DNA from: OM182 bacterium MED-G28
GTDB lineage: Bacteria > Pseudomonadota > Gammaproteobacteria > Pseudomonadales > Pseudohongiellaceae
Direction: 5' to 3'
Assembly (NCBI GenBank): GCA_002457215.1
Contig: NTJZ01000010.1
Location: forward strand, 58,540-122,539
DNA: 64,000 bases
The notes under the pieces were generated by a model. The model saw only the letters and a list, made by a program, of their open reading frames with translations, was not told the origin of the DNA and did not search any database. Positions 8,586 through 16,195 of this stretch are shown here, one piece after another; within the stretch, counting starts at the first letter, position 1, and each line of letters begins with the position of its first letter. A program made the translations under genes and the position numbers.

Positions 8586-9844
8586 ACAAAAAGATCATGG
8601 TCGCGTTAATATTTACTCCATTACTCGCCTATATCGCCTGGAATTTTTCGTTCAGCCCTGGCGCTAAAAATTGGACTGCATCTGAAATTGAGTTACTACA
8701 ATCGCTCTCATTAGACCGTCTACCAGCGCTTCCCAAGGTGCCCAGTAATTATTTTGCTGACTCCCCTGATGCAGCCAAATTTGGTCATGCACTTTATTTT
8801 GATAAAAGAATCAGTGGGAATAATTTGGTTTCCTGTGCCACATGCCACCAACCGGAGAAAATGTTTACTGATGGACTAGCACTGGCCATGGGGACTGAGT
8901 TGGGCCCACGCCATACTCCTAGCCTTGTTGGAATTTCTTACAGCCCCTGGTTTTATTGGGATGGACGCAAAGATAGTCAATGGGCCCAGGCCCTAGCGCC
9001 ATTAGAAACAGCCCATGAACACAACACAGATAGATTACAAGTAGCTAGGCTAATTTCTAAAGATGATAGTTACCGACAGCAGTATGAGCTGATTTTCGGC
9101 CCATTGCCTTCTATTCCATCATCCCCTCTTGCGGCCTCACCCCATGGAGATGGTGCTTTGAAGGCAGCTTGGTCCTCATTGACTACCGACCAGCAGAGTC
9201 AAGTTTCTCAAGTATTTAGCAATCTGGGCAAAGCTTTGGCCGCTTATCAAAGAAAGCTACTTCCTGGCCCAACACCATTTGATGACTATGTTAATAGCCT
9301 TTCCGTAGAAGGCGACTCTAGTGATGAACTATTGACGCGCTCGCAAGTCGCTGGACTTGGACTTTTTATTGGTGAAGCGCAATGTGTTACCTGTCATAAC
9401 GGGCCACTACTTACTAATCATGAGTTTCATAACACAGGTGTGCTGGCAATAAGCGGCCAACTTCCCCCGATGGGACGATACGATGGGATTCGAATAGCAA
9501 GGAAAGATCCTTTCAATTGTCTGGGTGAATTTAGTGATGCCGCTAGTAGCGAATGTCTGGAACTTAGATTTTCTCGAGACACTAACGATTTAGTCGGCGC
9601 ACAAAAAACTCCAACGCTACGTAATATAGCGATTACTGCTCCCTACATGCATGGTGGCCAGATTAAAACCCTTAAGGAAGTGATAGAACACTATAATGAT
9701 GCTCCCATCTCAATGCTTAGCCACAACGAAGCTAAGCCTCTTGGATTGAGACCTCTACAACTTCGTCAACTGGAAGACTTTCTTAATATTCTGAGCGCAC
9801 CATTAGCAACTGATTCAAAATGGTTGAGCGCTCCAATTCCCTAG
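8582..9844 (+). CDS. MauG/MbnH-type di-haem cytochrome c peroxidase
   Basis: 420 residues with an N-terminal membrane-spanning or signal segment. There are two haem-binding motifs, CATCH at 85-89 and CVTCH at 268-272, plus the TPTLRNIAITAPYMHGGQ segment that closes the second haem domain. This is the bacterial cytochrome c peroxidase fold. The WDGRKDSQWAQALAP stretch is common in the MauG/MbnH branch, which oxidises residues of partner proteins rather than only reducing peroxide. The GTG start lies inside the stop of the YtkA-like gene. Peroxidase or protein-modifying activity cannot be separated from the sequence alone. Confidence 0.88.
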   Translation: MNKKIMVALIFTPLLAYIAWNFSFSPGAKNWTASEIELLQSLSLDRLPALPKVPSNYFADSPDAAKFGHALYFDKRISGNNLVSCATCHQPEKMFTDGLALAMGTELGPRHTPSLVGISYSPWFYWDGRKDSQWAQALAPLETAHEHNTDRLQVARLISKDDSYRQQYELIFGPLPSIPSSPLAASPHGDGALKAAWSSLTTDQQSQVSQVFSNLGKALAAYQRKLLPGPTPFDDYVNSLSVEGDSSDELLTRSQVAGLGLFIGEAQCVTCHNGPLLTNHEFHNTGVLAISGQLPPMGRYDGIRIARKDPFNCLGEFSDAASSECLELRFSRDTNDLVGAQKTPTLRNIAITAPYMHGGQIKTLKEVIEHYNDAPISMLSHNEAKPLGLRPLQLRQLEDFLNILSAPLATDSKWLSAPIP

Positions 9845-9896
9845 GGTCGTTACTCATTTTTACAAACCAGGTCTATCACTTAACACGTCAAGACAT

Positions 9897-11624
9897 TTAA
9901 TCTGACAAAGCAAAAACCCAGACTACACCACCTTGAGGAACAAAGGTCCGAGTACCTCTTTGCTGGTCAATTCTCGCAGTCATGCCTGCAGCATCAACAC
10001 CCCAGCCTGATTGTACTGCAACGTATTGCTTGCCATCTACTGAGAATGTCGAAGGGACACCGATGATTCCAGAGTTAGTACGAAAGCGCCAAAGCTCTTC
10101 TCCGCTGCTTGCATCATGAGCACGAAAATATCGATCACTGGTACCTCCACTGAAAATTAGATTGCCACCAGTGGTAAGAATTCCTCCCCAATTATGTGAC
10201 TGGAATTCAACAGACCAAACCTCCTCGCCGGTGTTCATATTCCAAGCCTGAATCTCGCCAATATTGCCTTCGGGTTCACGAAGCGTGAACTCTGTCCGCG
10301 CACCTGTATAGGAACTACCAGGCATATAAGTAACTTCTCTTCCTTCTATTACACCGCAATGATTTTCGTTTACAGGGATATAAACTAATCCAGTTTCCGG
10401 ATTATATGCAGCAGGTGGCCAGTCTTTGCCACCCCATAGGGATGGACAGAAATCTACCGACTCGCCAGTAGCCGGAGTATGTTCTGGGTCATAAGTTGGG
10501 CGACCGGTTTCTGGATCAATTGACGAAAAAGCATTTTGATAAACATAGGGTTCAGCATCAACAAATCCTATCCGGTCAGCTTGCCGTTCGAGAGTCCACA
10601 AATAACCGTTACGACCAGGGTGTACCAAGGCGTTAAACTCTCGCCCAGCGCGCTCCACAGGCATTAATATAGGAGTTGAAACTTCGTCCCAATCCCAAGA
10701 ACCATTCCAATGATACTGGTGATGCGCACGGATCTCACCACTATCCACGTCCAGTGCAATTACTGAATTAGTATAAAGATTATCGCCAGGGCGTTGATCG
10801 CCTATCCAAGGACCAGGGTTTCCTGTTCCAAAATAGGCCAACCCCAAATCCGGATCATAATGCCCAGGAATCCAAACTGCGGCACCACCGGTTCGCCATG
10901 ACTCACCAGGCCATGAATCATTGCCAGGCTCACCTGGCCCAGGAACGGTATAAGTGCGCCACGCTTCATTTCCGGTTTCTGCATCCAACGCGACCACAAA
11001 TCCGCGAATTCCCAACTCCCCACCAGATGTACCCACCATGATCTTTCCATCTACGGCAAGCGGAGCCATTGTGATGTAATACCCAAAAGAATTGTCTTGA
11101 ACCGCTTTGTCCCAAACCTTTTCTCCAGTAGCAGCATCCAGAGCAATCACTCTAGCATCCAAGGTGGCCATATAGACCTTATCCCCGTAGAGAGCAACGC
11201 CGCGATTAGTTCGATGAAACGCAATATAGGTAGCAGGAAGATCATGTTGATAACGCCACAACAGGTCGCCACTAGCGGCATCTATCGCGTAAAGTAAATT
11301 ACCTGGAGTGGTAATAAACATTACTCCGTCATTAACAATGGGAGGCGATTCGTGTCCACCGAGTACACCAGTAGAAAATGACCATACTGGCTCCAAATCA
11401 CTAACATTACTCGCCGAAATTTCATCAAGAGAGCTATAGCCCCAGCCATCCAGTGTGCCTCGATAAGAAAGCCAATTGTGATCTTCCGGATTAATCAAAC
11501 GTTCATCAGTTACAGAGTTGTAATTCTCAATTGAAAGATTCGTAGACTGTGCCGCAACACCAAACGACAGTGCACCAAATATAATAAAGGCGACAATAGA
11601 TCTTAATTTTTTAACAACGTACAT
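9897..11624 (-). CDS. PQQ-dependent alcohol dehydrogenase, type I-like
   Basis: 575 residues, with a signal peptide ending near AAQ (24-26) and an eight-bladed propeller made of repeated WSF/WRY/WDK tryptophan-docking motifs. The segment GTSGGELGIRG (Glu203), GTGNPGPW (Asn269) and ALDVDSG (Asp292) supply the metal ligands and catalytic Asp known from quinoprotein alcohol dehydrogenases. Asp294, two residues after the catalytic Asp, is the extra Asp associated with lanthanide use in XoxF-type enzymes. The neighbouring Cys-Cys pair common in methanol dehydrogenases is absent. There is no fused cytochrome, so electrons need a separate carrier. It lies 59 bases downstream of a second PQQ enzyme on the same strand. 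No PQQ synthesis genes are in the window. Confidence 0.85.
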   Translation of the reverse strand: MYVVKKLRSIVAFIIFGALSFGVAAQSTNLSIENYNSVTDERLINPEDHNWLSYRGTLDGWGYSSLDEISASNVSDLEPVWSFSTGVLGGHESPPIVNDGVMFITTPGNLLYAIDAASGDLLWRYQHDLPATYIAFHRTNRGVALYGDKVYMATLDARVIALDAATGEKVWDKAVQDNSFGYYITMAPLAVDGKIMVGTSGGELGIRGFVVALDAETGNEAWRTYTVPGPGEPGNDSWPGESWRTGGAAVWIPGHYDPDLGLAYFGTGNPGPWIGDQRPGDNLYTNSVIALDVDSGEIRAHHQYHWNGSWDWDEVSTPILMPVERAGREFNALVHPGRNGYLWTLERQADRIGFVDAEPYVYQNAFSSIDPETGRPTYDPEHTPATGESVDFCPSLWGGKDWPPAAYNPETGLVYIPVNENHCGVIEGREVTYMPGSSYTGARTEFTLREPEGNIGEIQAWNMNTGEEVWSVEFQSHNWGGILTTGGNLIFSGGTSDRYFRAHDASSGEELWRFRTNSGIIGVPSTFSVDGKQYVAVQSGWGVDAAGMTARIDQQRGTRTFVPQGGVVWVFALSD

Positions 11625-11683
11625 AAAATTCCCCTTGTTAGTAATTCTTTCACAAGCTGCGTAATTCGATTTTCAGTATTTTT

Positions 11684-13723
11684 TTAAAGTTTATAGGCGA
11701 CTAATTGACCTGGCACTCCACTACCGCTTACAGCGATGACAATGTATTGTTCACCATTGAGAAAATAGGTCATGGGCGAACCAGTCTGAGGTGCAGGTAA
11801 CGTTATTGCACCGACCTCTTCCCCTGTCGCCTTATCGTAGGCTCGCAGCATTGCCCTGCGTTCACCGTTTGCATCCGTGGTTAACTCCGCTTCACCCGCA
11901 AGCACCAAGGTCTTTGTTACCAAACTACCAACAGAAGCACCCTGACCTGTGCGTGGCAAGTCCAATTCAGCCAGCAAAGGGTGATTAACAATTCGATCTG
12001 GGGTTTGCCCATGAGGTATCTGCCAGGCGATTTCACCTTGAGTTAAATCTATTGCCGTAAGTCTTCCATAAGGAGGTTTTAACAAAGGAATTCGATCTAC
12101 TAACAATCCTACAGGTGGAGTTCCTCTCGTCGATGTTGGTCGCTCTCTTTGAGTAATATTAAATTCTGTACGACCACCACCAGCCGAAGAACCTGCTCCC
12201 CCAGAGGTACGCGGACCCGAAGTGGCACTACCTTGTATATAGGCCATATCAGATTGACCTGGATACGGCGGAACTACAGCCAGACTTGTCACCGAGCTAT
12301 TTGATACAACATATAAAATATTAGTTTCTGGATCATAAGAACCACCCGGCCAATTAGTCCCGCCACCAGTGGCCGGGGCCATCAAGGTGCCAAGTGGACC
12401 ATCAATATCGCTAACGACAGGCGGTGTAAAAATAGGACCCATCTTATGCCAGCTTGCAATTTCCAATGCTCGCGTACGCAATTCTGGTGTGAAATCAACA
12501 AGATCATCTTCAGCTACCCCTTGCCGGTCATAAGCAGGAGGTTTGCTAGGAATTGGTTGAGTTGGCGAGTACCACTCACCGGGTACATCACCAATTTCCA
12601 CAGGCATCTCTTCAATCGGCCAAATAGGTTCTCCAGTAATCCGATCAAACACATAGAGGTAAGCTTGTTTTGTTGGTTGTGCGACAATTTTCCGTAATTG
12701 CCCATCGATAACTACATCAGCCAATATTGGCGCACAGGGAATATCATGATCCCAAATACCATGATGCACTAATTGATAGTGCCATTTACGCTCCCCAGTA
12801 TTCAGATCTACAGCAACGAGAGATTCTGAAAATAAATTATCTCCAGGCCGATAAGCACCATAGTAGTCACCCGTCGCCGCTTCTACTGGGAGATAGACAG
12901 TTTCTAATTCAAGATCGACAGAAATTTGAGCCCACACGCCGGTATTACCTGTATAAGCACTCGACTCTTCCAACCAGGATTCATTCCCATATTCCCCAGG
13001 AAAAGGAATTGTATGAAAAATCCATAATCGCTCGCCCGTGCGAACATTGAACCCACGTACAAAGCCTTTAACGTTTTCACGGCTGCTAGGATTTCCACCG
13101 GTACGATGTGCCGCGCCAACAATTACGACATCATTTGCAACAATAGGCGTTGAATGCAAACCTATTTCACCCGTAATCAAATCGATTTGTTGGTCAGCAT
13201 TTTGTTTTAGATCAACGATGCCATTTTGGCCAAAATCAGGGATGCGCGCGCCTGTGATCGCATCTAACGCAATCATTTGATAACCAGGAGTGACATAGAT
13301 GATCCGTTCGTTATCTCCGCTTCGCCAGTGAGCTAAACCTCGACCTGATAATTGCCGAGGAGCGTAAGTGCCACGCTCCCCTTCATCCAAACTGTACATC
13401 CACAGAACTTCACCAGTCGCAGCATCCAGTGAGACTACAGCTCTTCGAGACCCAGCTGTTGTGAAAATCTTGCCATTCACCATTAGCGGTGTAGATTGGT
13501 ATCGGTACTCAGGACTGGGGCCAAAGTTTGCGGCACTAAACCGCCAGGCAATTTCCAGATCAGAAAAATTACTAGCATCAATCTGATCCAGCGCTGAATA
13601 ACGGGTGTGGCCCAAGTCTCCACCATAACTCGGCCATTCCCCATTTGGTGCGCCTTGTTGTGCATTAAGACTTATTGAAAATACCGCAAGCAGGAAGAAT
13701 ACACTGTGCTTTACTTCATTCAT
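11684..13723 (-). CDS. PQQ-dependent dehydrogenase, glucose-dehydrogenase-like group
   Basis: 679 residues with a short signal peptide (to about residue 21) and propeller repeats. The RPGDNLFSESLVAVDLNTG stretch (catalytic Asp306), followed by the WHYQLVHHGIWDHD motif, places it with the soluble relatives of membrane glucose dehydrogenase rather than with methanol dehydrogenases. The position two residues after the catalytic Asp is Asn, so the lanthanide-type Asp seen in the downstream paralog is missing. An insert of Gly/Ser-rich low complexity lies near residues 490-520. It is the first gene of a minus-strand pair and diverges from the operon starting at 13967 across 243 bases that should hold both promoters. 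Its substrate is probably a sugar or alcohol. Confidence 0.82.
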   Translation of the reverse strand: MNEVKHSVFFLLAVFSISLNAQQGAPNGEWPSYGGDLGHTRYSALDQIDASNFSDLEIAWRFSAANFGPSPEYRYQSTPLMVNGKIFTTAGSRRAVVSLDAATGEVLWMYSLDEGERGTYAPRQLSGRGLAHWRSGDNERIIYVTPGYQMIALDAITGARIPDFGQNGIVDLKQNADQQIDLITGEIGLHSTPIVANDVVIVGAAHRTGGNPSSRENVKGFVRGFNVRTGERLWIFHTIPFPGEYGNESWLEESSAYTGNTGVWAQISVDLELETVYLPVEAATGDYYGAYRPGDNLFSESLVAVDLNTGERKWHYQLVHHGIWDHDIPCAPILADVVIDGQLRKIVAQPTKQAYLYVFDRITGEPIWPIEEMPVEIGDVPGEWYSPTQPIPSKPPAYDRQGVAEDDLVDFTPELRTRALEIASWHKMGPIFTPPVVSDIDGPLGTLMAPATGGGTNWPGGSYDPETNILYVVSNSSVTSLAVVPPYPGQSDMAYIQGSATSGPRTSGGAGSSAGGGRTEFNITQRERPTSTRGTPPVGLLVDRIPLLKPPYGRLTAIDLTQGEIAWQIPHGQTPDRIVNHPLLAELDLPRTGQGASVGSLVTKTLVLAGEAELTTDANGERRAMLRAYDKATGEEVGAITLPAPQTGSPMTYFLNGEQYIVIAVSGSGVPGQLVAYKL

Positions 13724-13966
13724 GGAATTACCTATTTCTTTGGATCTTGTTATTGATCGTCTAAATCGGCTTTTGAGTGACCTAATATTTATTCTAGCAA
13801 CGGCCTTACAGGCTGAAGATTTAGCAAGAAGTTTAGCACATTCTGAGACTATTCATGGAAAACTCCAGCCTTGTAAAAACGTTCAGAAAAGAGACATCTC
13901 CTTGAAATTCAAGTACTATCTGAGTCTACAAATATCACGAAAGAGCTTGGTAAAAGCTGCACGAAG

Positions 13967-14818
13967 ATGCAAAAACGTGTAATTATCCAATCACTACAAC
14001 TATTGTGCCTTACGTTTCTGATGGGAGCTGCATACGCGCAGCAAATAGACCTGTCTAATCAAACCTGGTCAACCGAGGTTATTCGTAAAAGTGGGCAGGC
14101 TGTAATTCCCCTCTATGACGGCTGGTATCCTAATGAAGATGGCAGCAAAACCATATGCTTCGGTTATTTCAATATGAATTCCGAACAAGCCTTAGATATT
14201 CCTTTGGGTGATGAGAACTATCTAGAAACTGACTATCCAGGACTCGATTTAAGTACCGCTAATATTCCGACTCATTTCGACCCACTGCCTCCACGTTATC
14301 GCCATGTCTTTTGCGCATTTACTGTCAATGTACCGGCTGGGTTCAATACCAACCACCGAATCACTTGGCATCTATCAAGCAACCGCTTCAGCTTAGATGT
14401 GCCAGGCAAAGTACTTCCTCCTTATGTACTCGATGAACCCCAGTCTCTTGGTCGTGGCGATCTCGCGCCATTGGTGAAATTAGAAAGAGACGAAGCTGGC
14501 AGCCGAGGGCGCACGGGAGTACATGCCAGAAAGACCTTAAACACCTCTGTTGGTGAGGCTGTCTCATTACGAGCTTGGATTGAGCATCCCGACGAAGTAG
14601 TCTGGGTGGGCTGGTCCCACCACAGTGGCTCGGGCAATGTAGCGTTCGACAATAAAGAATACGAAATACAAACTAACGATGGTCTCGCTAGCGTACAAGC
14701 AAGATTTACCAAACCCGGAGACTATGTCATTCGGATGCAAACTATTGACAGCATAGCTGCGTTTGAATTTTATTGCTGTCACACTAATGCCTACTTTAAT
14801 GTCAACGTGAGCAACTAA
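13967..14818 (+). CDS. Exported protein of unknown function heading a redox operon
   Basis: 283 residues with a signal peptide ending at AYAQ (residues 22-25). I do not recognise a named family. The first half has a WYPNEDGSKTICFGYFNMN segment and a proline-rich PTHFDPLPPRYRH stretch; the last ~100 residues look like an Ig/PKD-type beta sandwich (VSLRAWIEHPDEVVWVGW ... GDYVIRMQT). Near the end is a Cys-Cys-His (FYCCH), which might bind a metal or form a disulphide. The copper monooxygenase-like gene follows after 13 bases, so the two are very probably in one operon and may act together in the periplasm. Confidence 0.7.
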   Translation: MQKRVIIQSLQLLCLTFLMGAAYAQQIDLSNQTWSTEVIRKSGQAVIPLYDGWYPNEDGSKTICFGYFNMNSEQALDIPLGDENYLETDYPGLDLSTANIPTHFDPLPPRYRHVFCAFTVNVPAGFNTNHRITWHLSSNRFSLDVPGKVLPPYVLDEPQSLGRGDLAPLVKLERDEAGSRGRTGVHARKTLNTSVGEAVSLRAWIEHPDEVVWVGWSHHSGSGNVAFDNKEYEIQTNDGLASVQARFTKPGDYVIRMQTIDSIAAFEFYCCHTNAYFNVNVSN

Positions 14819-14831
14819 CTGGGAGCCGCGC

Positions 14832-16151
14832 ATGATTCAACTTAAAAATCTTACTCAACTTTGCCTTTCAATTTATGTCATTGCTGCATTTAGTGCGCAA
14901 TCACTCGCGCAAGAGGCTCCAAATTACTCGAAAGACGTAGCGCCGATTCTTCAAGAGAAATGTGCAGCCTGCCATAACCCCGAGGGCATAGGCCCAATGC
15001 CATTATTAACTTACCAGCAGGTGCAACCCTTTGCGGCACTGATTCATGACCGAACCAGCAAAAGAATTATGCCTCCCTGGCACGTAGACCCAGGCATCGG
15101 CATTCAGAGCTTTAAGAACGACGCATCACTGAGTAACGCAGAGATTGATACCATCGAAGCATGGGTAGAAGCAGGTGCCCCAGAAGGTAACCCTGCAGAC
15201 TTGCCAACTCCGATCACTTTCCCAAGTGGAGCTGAATGGCAGTTAGCTGATCAACTTGGCCCACCTGATTTAATTATCAAATCTTCTCCTTTCGACGTCA
15301 TTGCCAATGGTCAGGATCAGTGGTGGACGCCTAGCGTTCCATTCGCAGGATTAGATCAAGAACGATTTCTTAAAGCCGCAGAATTCAAGCCGTCTTATCC
15401 TCTCGGTAAAAAAGTTGTACACCATGGTCACGCTGTTTTGGTGCCCGAGGATGGAGGCCGTCAAGTTGCATTAGCTCGCTATGGCGTTGGCAAATCTTGG
15501 GAAATGTTTCCAGAGGGAACGGGTATGCGCGTGCCAGCAAACGGCAATATCGCCTGGAATTTGCACTACTTCCCAGTCGGCGCAGAAGGTGATGATGATG
15601 TGGTTGAGGTGGGTCTTTGGTTTTATCCAGAGGGTCAGCAACCAGAAAGAGAAACTGTAGGTGAAGCAATGTTTCGAGTCGATGGTTTAAAAGGTATGGC
15701 TCGAGGTCAAGACATCGTTATTCCTCCTCATGGTTATCAAGTATTGCAGGGCACTCATCGTCTCGACGCACCAGCAGTGATTCATAGTTACCGCCCGCAT
15801 TTGCACATGCGCGGCAAAGTGATGACAATGGAAGCGATCCTGCCAAACGGCGATAAGGAAGTTCTGAGTCAGGTCAACAAGTACGACCATAATTGGCAGA
15901 TTGCTTATATTTATGAAGATGATGTAAAACCGCTTTTGCCTACTGGAACTATCCTGCAATTTACTTCGGTCTTCGACAATACCGCGAATAACCCAATCAA
16001 TCCTGATCCAGAACAATGGGTAGTGTTTGGACGGCGGGGCGTAGATGAAATGAGTCATGCATGGGTGGGCATTACTTATATTAATGAAGAGCAATACACA
16101 CAAGCAGTCGCGGAAAGGCGAGCGCAGCAAGAAACACTCCGCATCCAGTAG
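14832..16151 (+). CDS. Cytochrome c fused to PHM-like copper monooxygenase domain
   Basis: 439 residues. After a signal peptide (to about 26) comes a small cytochrome c domain with CAACH at 44-48 and a likely Met ligand in RIMPPWH (Met80). The remaining ~300 residues carry the ligand pattern of copper type II ascorbate-dependent monooxygenases: adjacent His197-His198 (VVHHGH), His245 (NLHYFP), His323-x-His325 (RPHLHM), and Met407 in DEMSHAWVGITY. In PHM/DBM enzymes HH plus a third His bind one copper, and HxH plus Met bind the oxygen-activating copper. The cytochrome could replace ascorbate as electron donor. A good GGGAG lies before the ATG. The substrate is unknown. Confidence 0.75.
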   Translation: MIQLKNLTQLCLSIYVIAAFSAQSLAQEAPNYSKDVAPILQEKCAACHNPEGIGPMPLLTYQQVQPFAALIHDRTSKRIMPPWHVDPGIGIQSFKNDASLSNAEIDTIEAWVEAGAPEGNPADLPTPITFPSGAEWQLADQLGPPDLIIKSSPFDVIANGQDQWWTPSVPFAGLDQERFLKAAEFKPSYPLGKKVVHHGHAVLVPEDGGRQVALARYGVGKSWEMFPEGTGMRVPANGNIAWNLHYFPVGAEGDDDVVEVGLWFYPEGQQPERETVGEAMFRVDGLKGMARGQDIVIPPHGYQVLQGTHRLDAPAVIHSYRPHLHMRGKVMTMEAILPNGDKEVLSQVNKYDHNWQIAYIYEDDVKPLLPTGTILQFTSVFDNTANNPINPDPEQWVVFGRRGVDEMSHAWVGITYINEEQYTQAVAERRAQQETLRIQ

Positions 16152-16195
16152 TTTTTTCGCCAACAACCATACAGGTGGAATAGAAAGGAAGTCTT

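Noticed and set aside
13722..13982. An 86-codon plus-strand frame between the divergent PQQ and redox operons
   Set aside because: It covers the whole divergent promoter region, has no ribosome site or domain, and overlaps the start of the exported protein gene at 13967.
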